Source: Trichobilharzia regenti (taxonomy: Eukaryota; Platyhelminthes; Trematoda; Strigeidida; Schistosomatidae). From it: DNA of 64,000 nt. Positions 22,446-34,469 of this stretch are shown in pieces (position 1 is the first letter of the stretch; every line of letters starts with the position of its first letter). A program made the position numbers and the translations under genes. The DNA lies in the NCBI GenBank assembly GCA_944472135.2, contig OX235263.1, positions 90,862,721 to 90,926,720 on the forward strand. The letters are read 5' to 3'. The notes beneath the pieces are model-generated. The model had not been told where the DNA came from. It saw nothing but the letters and a program-made list of their open reading frames with translations, and did no database searches.

Positions 22446-22872
22446 GAAGGGTTGTAGGCGTACTGCTGTAAGTCCTACAGTTCTTCAAAGGGTAGCGCAT
22501 CAATGAGCAGTCCAATGTGCTCGGTGTGCGATTTTGTACATATGTTCATGTTGTATATACTGAATTGGTATCATTTATCATCTAGCTGTTAGTAATTCTG
22601 TTTGTGTCCGGACGACTTCCACTTGGATCATCAACCTGAGAAGGAATGTAGGCGTACTGCTGTAAGTCCTACAGTTCTTCAAGGGTAGTTTTTCATGCCG
22701 GAATCCACAACATTTGATGTAGTGATTGTACATATGTTTGTGTTAAATAGTTGTGTGAGTTCCAATTATTATAATTGTTGAATAATCTTGTTTGTGTCCG
22801 GACATTCCACAAATTACAATCGTCAACGTGAGAAGGGTTGTAGGCGTACTGGTGTAAGTCCTGCGATTCTTC
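22446..22872 (+). other. Three hairpin repeats after gag, Pao-A copy 2
   Basis: Hairpins at 22446-22486, 22640-22680 and 22832-22872. Each has a 13-nt arm GAAGGGTTGTAGG or a variant, a 15-nt loop CGTACTGCTGTAAGT, and a 13-nt arm CCTACAGTTCTTC or a variant. As RNA, hairpins 1 and 3 pair at all 13 positions using G-U wobbles, and hairpin 2 at 12. Each starts a repeat of about 193 bp that also carries TTTGTGTCCGGAC. The first lies 13 nt after the gag TAG. Confidence 0.78.
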
Positions 22873-23582
22873 AAAGGAATTCCATCAAGATGTGATCCGC
22901 GAGTTTTTGTATACAGTTTGTATATATGTGTGGTGTGTCATATCAATTGGTGTTTTTTGGATTCATTGTGTTTACTTGTTGTTTTCGTATCTTGTTGTTA
23001 TTGCGTAATTTTGTTAAAATTTTCGTCGTGATTACTTCTGAAGTTGTTTCGAGTCTTCTACATCCATGAATGAATTGATTGATGTTAAGGACAGAAGATG
23101 GGGCGTATACGCCGGGGAGGCTAGGCTATTGCTGAGAATGAAATGCACACGGAGATAATTGTTAGCCGCGGTCCGACACGCTGGGGAGAAAGAGTGTAAA
23201 CGACTGAGGCTCGCATGCGTCACCACTACTAGAACTGAGGCAGAATGAGTGACAAGCGATTGCAGTGGCAATTGGTAGTGAGTAGATAAGAGGATGTGCG
23301 TAGAGTATCATGAGTTGGTGCTATGGTCACGTTGCATTCTGCAAGAGTCATTCTAGCATGTGACGATTGTGTTGCAAGATGTCAAGAGGAGGTCTCTGTC
23401 TGGAGGCGCAGGTCGTCATTGATGTGTGAGATTGTGCTGTGGGTATGCTTGTGGTGTGTTGGCTTTTCTGTTTGTTTTCCATTTCAGCTCTGTCCGTGTG
23501 ACCCAGGTTCTCGCAATGGCATCCAAGTCAACGTGTATTGGTCGTGAAGGAAAGAAAGGTTGGATCCCTTTTTGCCGGGGAG
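22873..23582 (+). other. Non-coding 3' region of Pao-A copy 2
   Basis: T-rich, then mixed sequence between the third hairpin and the 3' LTR. It ends in GCCGGGGAG, a possible polypurine tract. No convincing gene. Confidence 0.6.
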
Positions 23583-23941
23583 TGTCAATGGAGTTGAAGA
23601 TTGAACGATCAATTCTTGGTTGTTTGCTTAAAATCAACTTCCCCAATTTTCGCGGAGGCATCAATACGACAGTCATCGTCTCATCGGTCGCTGTTCACAA
23701 AGAAGTCAGCAGTAAACCATCAGAAGTAATCTTGTGATTTTTTATTGTAATATTTGTTCACAGACCTTAGTAGAAATATTTTTTATATGTTGGTGTAACA
23801 ATAAAGAAATATCAAGCGGCCAATCGGTGTTTTGGTTTTTGCGTCCGTTATTACTAAGCGTTTCTGAAAAACTTCAAGGAACAGCGTGAGCCTGAGCGTA
23901 GCAAGAGCTGGGCATTAACGGTTTACGAGACGTGACTGACA
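23583..23941 (+). repeat. 3' LTR of Pao-A copy 2
   Basis: 359 bp, TGTCAATGG to GTGACTGACA. It differs from the 5' LTR mainly in the stretch after TCTTGTGATT, where the two copies have different T-rich sequences. Confidence 0.9.
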
Positions 23942-23977
23942 GTCCCATTTTGCATTAAGAAAACTTAAGCTCATGAT

Positions 23978-24676
23978 GTGTCCAATCCACAGAAACCCTA
24001 CATAGCATGTTCTGGCTGCCCTGTTAGCCATCATCAGCCAGTTGATCATAAGATTAGGGAAAAAGAAGTAAATAAATTAAATACTAAACCCGGAGCAAGA
24101 AAGCCCTTTGATATGAAAGAGACGAAAGCACCTCTAGGCCTTCTTTGTAAGAGAAAGTCAAATATGGTAGACGAAGCTCCTAGGGGTAGGCCTAATTGGT
24201 GCCAAGTGGAAAGCCAATTTTATCGAATCCCTAATTCTAGACAAACAGCACAGCAAGGTAGTAGGTATTGTTCTGCACATCCACTACGTAAACCCCTTGT
24301 CAACCAGCCCACTTCTAATATTCTGTCTACTGAAAGTTATAGAAAATACCCCAAACATCGGCCACAGACCACATTTAGCAAGCCAACAGAACCCATTCAT
24401 ATATCTTATGTGTCTAGTGGGGAGCATGTGCCGATTTCTGCACAAAACTTGCCATGGTCTGATGAATACCAGAAACAGATACCAACACTTCATTCTTATA
24501 CTGGCAACAAATTACCGAATACACATATCGGTTATACCTTAGGGCAGGATTTTCACCAGCGTCAGTTAACAGAAACACCTGGAATCATGCATATAGCACG
24601 CATGATATCGGATCAATTCCTTGCTGGCATAGCGAACAGTCTACAGCTAGGGCAAGGCATATTTCCCGGGAGATAG
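23978..24676 (+). pseudogene. LINE ORF1 C-terminal remnant
   Basis: 232 open codons; the first codon is GTG, and stops lie just upstream, so the true start is unknown. It is rich in Pro, Gln, His and Ser, with a CSGCPVSHH segment near the start. No RNA-binding domain is visible. Its position immediately before, and slightly overlapping the open region of, ORF2 is the reason for calling it ORF1. The function is not recognised. Confidence 0.45.
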
Positions 24677-24684
24677 CTGACACA

Positions 24685-27600
24685 GTGTCGACACCAAACG
24701 CGGATACTAATATCTCTAAAATATTAATATCTGATTATCACACAGGTGTCTCTCACTGCATACCATATCCAAACGTAAGCCCATCCCTGACTACCACCTC
24801 AAAAATCTACCTGAAGTCTTCCTACGATCCAAAGATATTGGTAAATGAGTCTGATAACATGTATATAGAGGATACTCACGGATTATTTTACCAAGATGTT
24901 GTCCGCTCACTGAAACCACATAGCCAGTGTTTATCTATTATCCTAGTAAATACGAGATCAGTTCTAAGCAAACATTTAGCACTAAGTACAATAGCTTCTA
25001 TATGCAGACCGTCATTGATTATGATCACCGAAGCCTGGTGCACAAGTGAAATCTCCAATGACAGCCTAAGGATTGATAAATACAACCTTTTTCGCGGGGA
25101 CAGACGGACAGGTCGTGGGGGTGGAACACTAATTTACTGTGAACAATCCATGTGTGCAACCCAGTTTAGTAACCCAATTCTGTCACAACTCAATGACTCG
25201 ATCTGGGTCGAAATAAAAGTTGTCAGAAGTAAACCTATACTTGTGGGTTGTGTGTACCGGCCCCCTTCATCCAGCAGGGAATATGATAATATGCTTAGCA
25301 ATATCTTTAATGTTACAGCCAATCTTCCTTTCAGTTATAAAATTATCGGAGGCGATTTCAACTTGCCAGAAGTATCATGGTCTTCACTCCGAGGACCCCA
25401 AAGGTACGATAATCTCATAAATTCCATCGTCACAGGAGGGTGGACACAACACATAAATTCACCCACTAGATCCGCAAATATCCTAGACCTTATTTTCACG
25501 AACAACATAACGCCATCTACCGTACATGTTGGACATGAATTTCCAGGTAGTGACCATAGAATAGTAGTTTGTTCTTTTGACATCTTTCCTGAAACAAAAC
25601 GCAGAGATGAAGCTGGCCAGATACCTATGAGATTGTACACACATGCTGACTGGGACTTGTATCAGCACCTAATTAGATGTTCTAATTGGGACTCGTACTT
25701 TTCGAACCAGTCCTTAGATGCAATTCTTAACAACTTCTATCAGAATATTAACTCAATTCACGACGTCATTGCACCCGAGAAGATTCTTAACTTCAGATTC
25801 CCCCAAAGTGATTATATTCCGACATCGTTTAGAAGAAGTCTACGTAAGCACTCAATAAAATACTACAGATATCATGACTTATCGTCATTAATTGCCATAA
25901 CGTCCCTTCTCAGTAGAATTGAAGAGTTGAGAAATATAGGCCTCAGAAACAAAGAAATGCAGGCCATTCATGCACCGCATAACTCAGGAGAAATAGCCAA
26001 ACTTTTTAAAAGTAGGTTGATGAACTCCAAAACACCCTATCCGAAAATAATATACTTAGACGGCATTGCTTACGAAAATAATGAGGCGATATGTGAACTG
26101 TTTAGCAAGCACTTCGCCAGATTATACACCTTAGAGAACGATGAAGTCGTGGATTTCCCACGTAAAACAGACGAATGTTTAAGTGACATAATTTTCACCA
26201 CACATGAGATCGATAAAGCTGTCGCAAATCTTAAGCTTAGTAACACTACTGGCCCAGACGGTATATCTTCCGTTCTGCTGAAAAAAGGTGGTAATGACAT
26301 GAGTTTACTCTTACTCAAGTTATACTCAATTTCATTAAGCGATGGGACATACCCTAACTGCTGGAAGAAGTCTTATATTGTACCTATCCATAAATACGGG
26401 CCTATAGCTGATATCAACAACTACCGCCCCATCAACATCACGTCTGTAGTTTCACGTGTAATGGAAAAGATAGTTAAGACTCAAATCATTCAGTACTTGC
26501 TGTCAAATGACCTACTATCCCCATCCCAATACGGTTTCTTAAGTAGAAGGTCGTGCATTACTTGCCACTTAGATTATTTTGACTACATCACACAAAGCAT
26601 TGATAATGGGCGTTCGGTAACAACATTGTTTCTTGACGTTAGCAAGGCCTTCGATAAAGTCCCACATATCAGACTCCTAACAAAACTCCAATCCTACGGA
26701 ATAACCGGAAATCTTCACAAATGGATAAGTTCTTTTCTCACAGAAAGAGAGCAATTAGTCAAAATCAACCACCAGTTGTCTTCCTCAAAGCCGATAACCA
26801 GTGGTGTAATACAAGGTAGTGTTCTTGGCCCTATTCTATTCCTCTTATTTATAAATGACATAGTCTCTGTAATCAAGTATGGCAAGCCATACCTTTTTGC
26901 AGATGATCTCAAGATAGTATATGATTATGGGTACGGTGATATGAGCGTCGAAAGCAAGATCCAACAAGACTTAAATGATCTAGGCGATTGGAGCGAAAAG
27001 TGGCAACTGACTTTCAACCCAGACAAGTGCGGTATAACCCACCTTGGACGCTGGAAACCGATAATGTGCCTATATATGTACGGTAAGCTCCTCTCAAAAC
27101 TGAACACAGTCACAGATCTCGGGATAACATACTCAGATTTATCCTTTTCCGATCATGCAAATAAGGTTGTATCTGACTGTAAACGACTTACTGGCTTTGT
27201 ACTGCGTAACTTCTACACCCAAGAAGCAAGATTAGCTATATATAGGACATGTATCCGTCCCAAACTTGAATATTGTGCTCTCCTATTTAGTAACCTCAGG
27301 ACTGTAGACAGAAAAAAATCGAAAGTGTCCAGAGATTCCTCACGAAACGCATAATAGGGTTCGACCAACAAGTGGAATATGTTGACAGGTGTGTACGTCT
27401 GAAATTAGAGCCTCTGTGGTTAAGGAGAGTGAAGTGCAACCTATTTCTACTCTTCAAAGTCATTAGGAAACACTGCTACAGTAACTCATCCATAACTTGG
27501 GAAAATATTAAATCATATCAGCTGCGAAACCACGACTACCTTGTCAAGGTGGCTACCCACAGAAAATCCATTAGGGCAAACTTTTTCACCATAAAATATT

Positions 27601-27728
27601 GCACTCTTTGGAACCAACTACCACCTGAAATAAGATGTTGTGAAAACCCTGATGGGTTCAAACGGAGCCTAGAAAGACACTTTAACATGTCCACCCTAGC
27701 TCGTCTAAAAGACCACAACTGTTGGTAG
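24685..27728 (+). pseudogene. CR1-like ORF2: endonuclease and reverse transcriptase
   Basis: Endonuclease residues about 85-300 show VNTRSVLSKH, ITEAWC (catalytic Glu near 116), GGDFNLPEVSW (222-232) and GSDHRIV (288-294). The RT has TGPDGISSVLL, NNYRPINITSVVSRVMEK, KAFDKVPHIRL, VIQGSVLGPILF and the catalytic box FADDLKIVYDY near residue 737. A one-base loss in an A run at about 27310-27316 shifts the frame, and the last 118 codons follow from 27372. Otherwise the frame is intact. The protein nicks target DNA and primes reverse transcription on element RNA. The ORF may start upstream of the first in-frame GTG at 24685. Confidence 0.9.
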
Positions 27729-27839
27729 AACGGAAATTGAAGGCCAGTACAGTATTCAGTATAGTCACATACCCATCAGGCAATCCAGAGAACGAATAAA
27801 AGCTGTCCAAAAAGGCCCCTCCGAAAAGCGAATAAAATC

Positions 27840-28095
27840 TGTCAGGGAAATTATCCCTAAGTTCCTATTGTTACGAAGACGCTCCGAACCGATAAATACT
27901 ATGTAACATCTTCGACTTTACCTCCTAAACACCAGTATTGTAAGAAGGAAGTTATACTGTTTGGCAATTAAGGCGGAGAATTGTACAAGCTTTTATTCGT
28001 CTTCGTTCGTTTTTGTCAAACTTGTACACGATCGATCCATTCAACAATGGCTACCAGTCCCAAAACCAAACGTTCAGTGTTCACCTCCATTGACA
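27840..28095 (-). repeat. LTR-like block, unit 1
   Basis: On the minus strand it begins TGTCAATGGAGGTGAACACTG and ends TTTCCCTGACA, resembling the Pao-A LTR ends. It lies upstream of a gag on the same strand in the next unit. 256 bp, lacking the 18-bp segment. Confidence 0.55.
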
Positions 28096-28734
28096 GATAA
28101 CCTCTCAAATTACGATAATTCCTGTCCGAAAACATATAAGGTGAGACACATCTACATGATTACTTTTATTTCCACGGAAGGTTCTGTTAGCATTTACAGG
28201 TGATTTCCAAGTACTGACAGAATTCTTTTGTCAAAACGGAATGTTCTTCACACGAAAATAGGCTGATTCAAAATCCTGAGACGTGAAGTCTTCATTGAAT
28301 GATAACATGCCGAAAGGTGCAGCTTCTACATGAAGTAGACTATTTGTGTAGGTGACATTACCCTCCAACTATCCTATCTTCCTCATTGTAGCGATATTTT
28401 GATACAGTCCACCTGAAACACTAATCGTTGCAACCAATATACTACGAGCGTGTCGCAGTCAGATCACATGACGCGTACACCAACATAACTAGGCAGGAAA
28501 TGGGAATTCCCATCAATCCAGAGAACTTATGACACAATTTCATTAAAAATTATCGACAAAACATTTCCAAGCCAAATTTTAACAGAACGTGTCCAGCCTT
28601 CCCCCAAATGACAAGTGGAAAAGACGAGGTTAGTCTACATAAATGCATATATTTGCAAGGAAACGATAATCAGTCAAGTTAAAAATAATTCATAATGAAA
28701 GAGTACTAATCAACACTAAAAAGAGTTAATAACA

Positions 28735-30480
28735 ATCCAGCACCCACACCTTTTAACATTTTACATATGTATATACTAATATAATAATACTTATTAATCA
28801 TGCATGTTCAATTCTTAAATTAGGTTGTTATTAAAATACCTAAAATGATTAAAATATTTATGCATCAAATGTCCTCTTGCGTTACCACGCTTGTTTCCCT
28901 TATAACACTCAATTATTGAGCCTAGTGTATTGTTTGATATACGAATTATATTATTGATTATACTCTTATCATATATGGTTTGATTTACTCTACGGCTCCT
29001 TGTAGACTAACTACCATTCTTCAGTATACATACTGCAGTATTGTTAACCAAATGCCAAAATTTTGTTGGTTCTGTGTTAATATCTTTTTGTAATATGTCT
29101 AGACACGTTACTTTGCAATGTCAGATGTTTGCTATATATAAGTACACTAAGTCCTGCCAACCGACCTTACCCTCAGTTCATACTACCTAAATGGAATCTT
29201 AGCTATAGTGTTCTGCTGAATTTTTCTCCACTATTTACAATACCTATACGTTTTACTCTCTAAGTTTTTGACTTCTTATAAAGTAATCTGTTCATTAGGA
29301 TGCATACACACATATACAATATGTTGGTAAAGATGTACGTGGAGACCTATTGGAAGCACTCATTAAGAAGCCTAGGGAGATGGAATATGGGGTACGAACA
29401 TGTCTGGTACCAAGCAATATATTTGCGGTAGCCATGATAATCATAGTCTCAGAGCCTAACATCAAAAAAGGAGGGAGGGTGGCGCTAGCTGATCAGTAGA
29501 TATGGTGGTGGTCACTGAGGTGAATCACCCCATTCTGCAGGAACAGCAATATACAATTTGAAGGCTCGAGATATTTCTGATTTTTATGGGGGCTTAGATC
29601 TTTATCTTGAAAAAGATAATAATGAACGCCTTGATAGATCATGCTTCTACCTTTTAATATATACCATTCGCTCAGCCTATTGTTGAGATGTGACCATGTG
29701 GGCTCTGAACAGATTTATGGGGCATCTTATAAATTAACTTGCTATCCATTGTCGGATCTTTAAATACCACTTCACAATGTCTTATCTCATTTATTTTCTA
29801 ATAACGTCCTTACTTGATCGTCATTATATTCCATTAAACCTAACATTTTATAGCTCTTTATGAATTTGATTCGACTTATTCTATTCCTATTCTCTTTAGG
29901 GTACGGTTGTGCACCAAATAGAAAAAAAGGCATGAAATAAAAAAACTGGCTTGAAAATAATTGTATTAAAGCCAAAAGTGGACATAATGATAGTAGGAAG
30001 TATATTGGTATTATTATGCCTTGCAAATGAACGTTGTCGGCCTAAGGATTAATTACTTCCCCATTCTGTTTTCCATATAAATGTATTTATTAGTGATATA
30101 TTGCACTTACTTAATTTATTACACTTTAATGATTCACCTTAGCACTTTTACTTTTCTAAAACAGCTTCCAACCCCTTGTAAACGTTGTACTTACCTCGAT
30201 ATTGGTTGGTTATCGTATGCCTACAACCACGGGATGAAAACGAAACGAAGTCGATTTTCCCGCTCAACCTGGAGGACAACTGTACAATTCAATAACTATA
30301 TGGCCTGGTTCAGACAATGAGTTTAATTATATATATGTATCAAATATTTAACTGTTGGAACATTATCAACTTGTAGACAATTTAGGATTTGACATTATAC
30401 CATACTTGATCGTTCCTGTAAAAATGGCATGCATTTTCATGTAAATTTATGTCTATATGAAAATAAAATTATTATTATTA
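28735..30480 (+). mobile_element. CR1-A LINE 3' UTR fragment, unit 1
   Basis: Matches the UTR of CR1-A copy 1 from about 5310 onward, without the SINE and without Pao-A. It ends in an ATT tail. TAATAACA occurs on both sides (28727-28734 and 30481-30488), a possible 8-bp target duplication. Confidence 0.8.
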
Positions 30481-30484
30481 TAAT

Positions 30485-31393
30485 AACAGCGGTAGATGAT
30501 TTGGGTTCTTCCCCACAAATCCTTAAAGTCTTTATGCCTTTACTCTGACTAGTAATGCCTTGTAAATCTGTGGAGTCAGAACTGTCCTCTGAAACTGTAA
30601 CTCTCTTCTTCTGCATAAACTGCGGTGTCGTCTGTGACACTGTATTCAACAATGGCGTAGCACTAAACTTGCTCACTGCTTCACAGTTCGCCTTTGTATC
30701 CACTTCTTGCAAACGTGTATAACACAACCGTGTTTGTCTTGCAGCTTGTAACTTATCTGTTGGAGATATCCCATGGAAGCTGTTTCACTCACTATGTTTA
30801 CATGGATTACTAGACACCATAAAGCCATCTCGATATCCACCCGTCTGAGACCCTTTCGTCATAAATGACTGCGTTTCACTCTCTGGCTTCTCTAGTGCAG
30901 ACGTGGAATGGGATACACTGGAAAACTTGCTCATAGCTTGATTGACACTATCGTTCACCAGTTTCAGAATATCATCGAACTTTGGCTCGATACCTTCATC
31001 TTTTATATGAGAGCTTATCTTCACCCACTTCCTTTGCAGTCGAGTAGGTAGGCGTCTCGCTATTACTTCTAGGACGGAACTCGAGTTGAGGTCACTCATG
31101 CAATTCATCGAAATCAACGTATTCTTGTAAGTCATCAGATTATCCGAAAACTCAGTGAGTGCCTTGTAGTCATCTTGTATTTGGCTACCATTACCTTTAA
31201 CAGCCTCGAATACGTTCCTTACGATCGTCGAAGGTCTTCCGAATCTTTGGCGCAGGATATGCATCGCCTCAGTATATCCTTCGTTTGGGTACATGAACTT
31301 ACAGCGCTGTATAGCACTTGAAGCAACACCAGTGCAGTACCTCATCAAATACATCAACTTCATTTTGGTTTTTATTGCTAAACAACTTAGCAT
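30485..31393 (-). pseudogene. gag: Pao-B gag N-terminal half, unit 1
   Basis: Minus-strand gag fragments read MKLMYLMRYCTG, GYTEAMHILRQRFGRP, SSVLEVIARRLPTRLQRKW, then a Ser-rich linker ending EEPKSSTAVI exactly at the LINE tail. Upstream of about 31375 the coding becomes a different, broken subfamily, so the gag is mosaic. A stop near 30785 splits it. Confidence 0.78.
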
Positions 31394-31807
31394 GACTTCA
31401 TACTGCTTGATAAACTGTGTTATTGGGGTCGTTTCCCATCATATTTCCGAGGTTCAAACTTGGGGACTTTTAAAATACTACTGTCCGTAAACAACGAAAT
31501 GTGAACATCAGACCTATCCTGCTGAGCATCATGCATATCATTACAGTTAACATCCAGCTAATCGTCACTTACTTTTTTGCCTGCTTCCGTGGTGCCATGT
31601 CCCCTCCTTGACCCAGGAATTACCCAATGTCGCCAAAGAATCCTAATTGCGTTTATAATCCGTGTCCAAAGGATGCTGGCTGCAGAGCGAGTAAATACAC
31701 CCGGAAGAGTTCCAGAAGGCGCTCTAGAAAACGAATAAACCCATCAGGCAATCCAGAGAACGAATAAAAGCTGTCCAAAAAGGCCCCTCCGAAAAGCGAA
31801 TAAAATC

Positions 31808-32080
31808 TGTCAGGGAAATTATCCCTAAGTTCCTATTGTTACGAAGACGCTCCGAACCGATAAATACTATGTAACATCTTCGACTTTACCTCCTAAACAC
31901 CAGTATTGTAAGAAGGAAGTTATACTGTTTGGCAATTAAGGCGGAGAATTGTACAAGCTTTTATTCGTCTTCGTTTGTTTTTGTCAAACTTGTACACGAT
32001 CGATCCATTCGCTCCTTCGATTCATTCAACAATGGCTACCAGTCCCAAAACCAAACGTTCAGTGTTCACCTCCATTGACA
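31808..32080 (-). repeat. LTR-like block, unit 2
   Basis: 273-bp counterpart of 27840-28095, including the 18-bp segment missing there. The leader toward the unit 1 gag contains ATTCCTGGGTCAAGGAGGGG, parallel to the Pao-A gag start region. Confidence 0.55.
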
Positions 32081-32719
32081 GATAACCTCTCAAATTACGA
32101 TAATTCCTGTCCGAAAACATATAAGGTGAGACACATCTACATGATTACTTTTATTTCCACGGAAGGTTCTGTTAGCATTTACAGGTGATTTCCAAGTACT
32201 GACAGAATTCTTTTGTCAAAACGGAATGTTCTTCACACGAAAATAGGCTGATTCAAAATCCTGAGACGTGAAGTCTTCATTGAATGATAACATGCCGAAA
32301 GGTGCAGCTTCTACATGAAGTAGACTATTTGTGTAGGTGACATTACCCTCCAACTATCCTATCTTCCTCATTGTAGCGATATTTTGATACAGTCCACCTG
32401 AAACACTAATCGTTGCAACCAATATACTACGAGCGTGTCGCAGTCAGATCACATGACGCGTACACCAACATAACTAGGCAGGAAATGGGAATTCCCATCA
32501 ATCCAGAGAACTTATGACACAATTTCATTAAAAATTATCGACAAAACATTTCCAAGCCAAATTTTAACAGAACGTGTCCAGCCTTCCCCCAAATGACAAG
32601 TGGAAAAGACGAGGTTAGTCTACATAAATGCATATATTTGCAAGGAAACGATAATCAGTCAAGTTAAAAATAATTCATAATGAAAGAGTACTAATCAACA
32701 CTAAAAAGAGTTAATAACA

Positions 32720-34465
32720 ATCCAGCACCCACACCTTTTAACATTTTACATATGTATATACTAATATAATAATACTTATTAATCATGCATGTTCAATTCT
32801 TAAATTAGGTTGTTATTAAAATACCTAAAATGATTAAAATATTTATGCATCAAATGTCCTCTTGCGTTACCACGCTTGTTTCCCTTATAACACTCAATTA
32901 TTGAGCCTAGTGTATTGTTTGATATACGAATTATATTATTGATTATACTCTTATCATATATGGTTTGATTTACTCTACGGCTCCTTGTAGACTAACTACC
33001 ATTCTTCAGTATACATACTGCAGTATTGTTAACCAAATGCCAAAATTTTGTTGGTTCTGTGTTAATATCTTTTTGTAATATGTCTAGACACGTTACTTTG
33101 CAATGTCAGATGTTTGCTATATATAAGTACACTAAGTCCTGCCAACCGACCTTACCCTCAGTTCATACTACCTAAATGGAATCTTAGCTATAGTGTTCTG
33201 CTGAATTTTTCTCCACTATTTACAATACCTATACGTTTTACTCTCTAAGTTTTTGACTTCTTATAAAGTAATCTGTTCATTAGGATGCATACACACATAT
33301 ACAATATGTTGGTAAAGATGTACGTGGAGACCTATTGGAAGCACTCATTAAGAAGCCTAGGGAGATGGAATATGGGGTACGAACATGTCTGGTACCAAGC
33401 AATATATTTGCGGTAGCCATGATAATCATAGTCTCAGAGCCTAACATCAAAAAAGGAGGGAGGGTGGCGCTAGCTGATCAGTAGATATGGTGGTGGTCAC
33501 TGAGGTGAATCACCCCATTCTGCAGGAACAGCAATATACAATTTGAAGGCTCGAGATATTTCTGATTTTTATGGGGGCTTAGATCTTTATCTTGAAAAAG
33601 ATAATAATGAACGCCTTGATAGATCATGCTTCTACCTTTTAATATATACCATTCGCTCAGCCTATTGTTGAGATGTGACCATGTGGGCTCTGAACAGATT
33701 TATGGGGCATCTTATAAATTAACTTGCTATCCATCGTCAGATCTTCAAATACCACTTCACAATGTCTTATCTCATTTATTTTCTAATAACGTCCTTACTT
33801 GATCGTCATTATATTCCATTAAACCTAACATTTTATAGCTCTTTATGAATTTGATTCGACTTATTCTATTCCTATTCTCTTTAGGGTACGGTTGTGCACC
33901 AAATAGAAAAAAAGGCATGAAATAAAAAAACTGGCTTGAAAATAATTGTATTAAAGCCAAAAGTGGACATAATGATAGTAGGAAGTATATTGGTATTATT
34001 ATGCCTTGCAAATGAACGTTGTCGGCCTAAGGATTAATTACTTCCCCATTCTGTTTTCCATATAAATGTATTTATTAGTGATATATTGCACTTACTTAAT
34101 TTATTACACTTTAATGATTCACCTTAGCACTTTTACTTTTCTAAAACAGCTTCCAACCCCTTGTAAACGTTGTACTTACCTCGATATTGGTTGGTTATCG
34201 TATGCCTACAACCACGGGATGAAAACGAAACGAAGTCGATTTTCCCGCTCAACCTGGAGGACAACTGTACAATTCAATAACTATATGGCCTGGTTCAGAC
34301 AATGAGTTTAATTATATATATGTATCAAATATTTAACTGTTGGAACATTATCAACTTGTAGACAATTTAGGATTTGACATTATACCATACTTGATCGTTC
34401 CTGTAAAAATGGCATGCATTTTCATGTAAATTTATGTCTATATGAAAATAAAATTATTATTATTA
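32720..34465 (+). mobile_element. CR1-A LINE 3' UTR fragment, unit 2
   Basis: Nearly identical to the unit 1 fragment, with the same left and right limits. Confidence 0.8.
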
Positions 34466-34469
34466 TAAT

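Larger units (their letters stand above)
19971..23941 (+). mobile_element. Pao-A gag-only LTR retroelement, copy 2
   Basis: Best-preserved Pao-A: 361-bp 5' LTR, leader, intact 651-codon gag, three hairpin repeats, a non-coding stretch, and a 359-bp 3' LTR. A perfect 5-bp target duplication GTCCC flanks it (19966-19970 and 23942-23946). It has no RT, RNase H or integrase, so it must depend on enzymes from another element. The two LTRs differ at several sites, so insertion is not extremely recent, or conversion has occurred. Confidence 0.9.
23947..27771 (+). mobile_element. CR1-like LINE, copy 2 (best-preserved coding)
   Basis: Contains an ORF1 C-terminal remnant and an almost complete ORF2 (endonuclease plus RT). 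Its 3' UTR is cut after about 40 bp and joins the tandem block at 27772. The LINE 3' UTR at 28735-30480 may be its displaced continuation. The upstream side abuts Pao-A copy 2, which probably inserted into this LINE. Confidence 0.82.
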
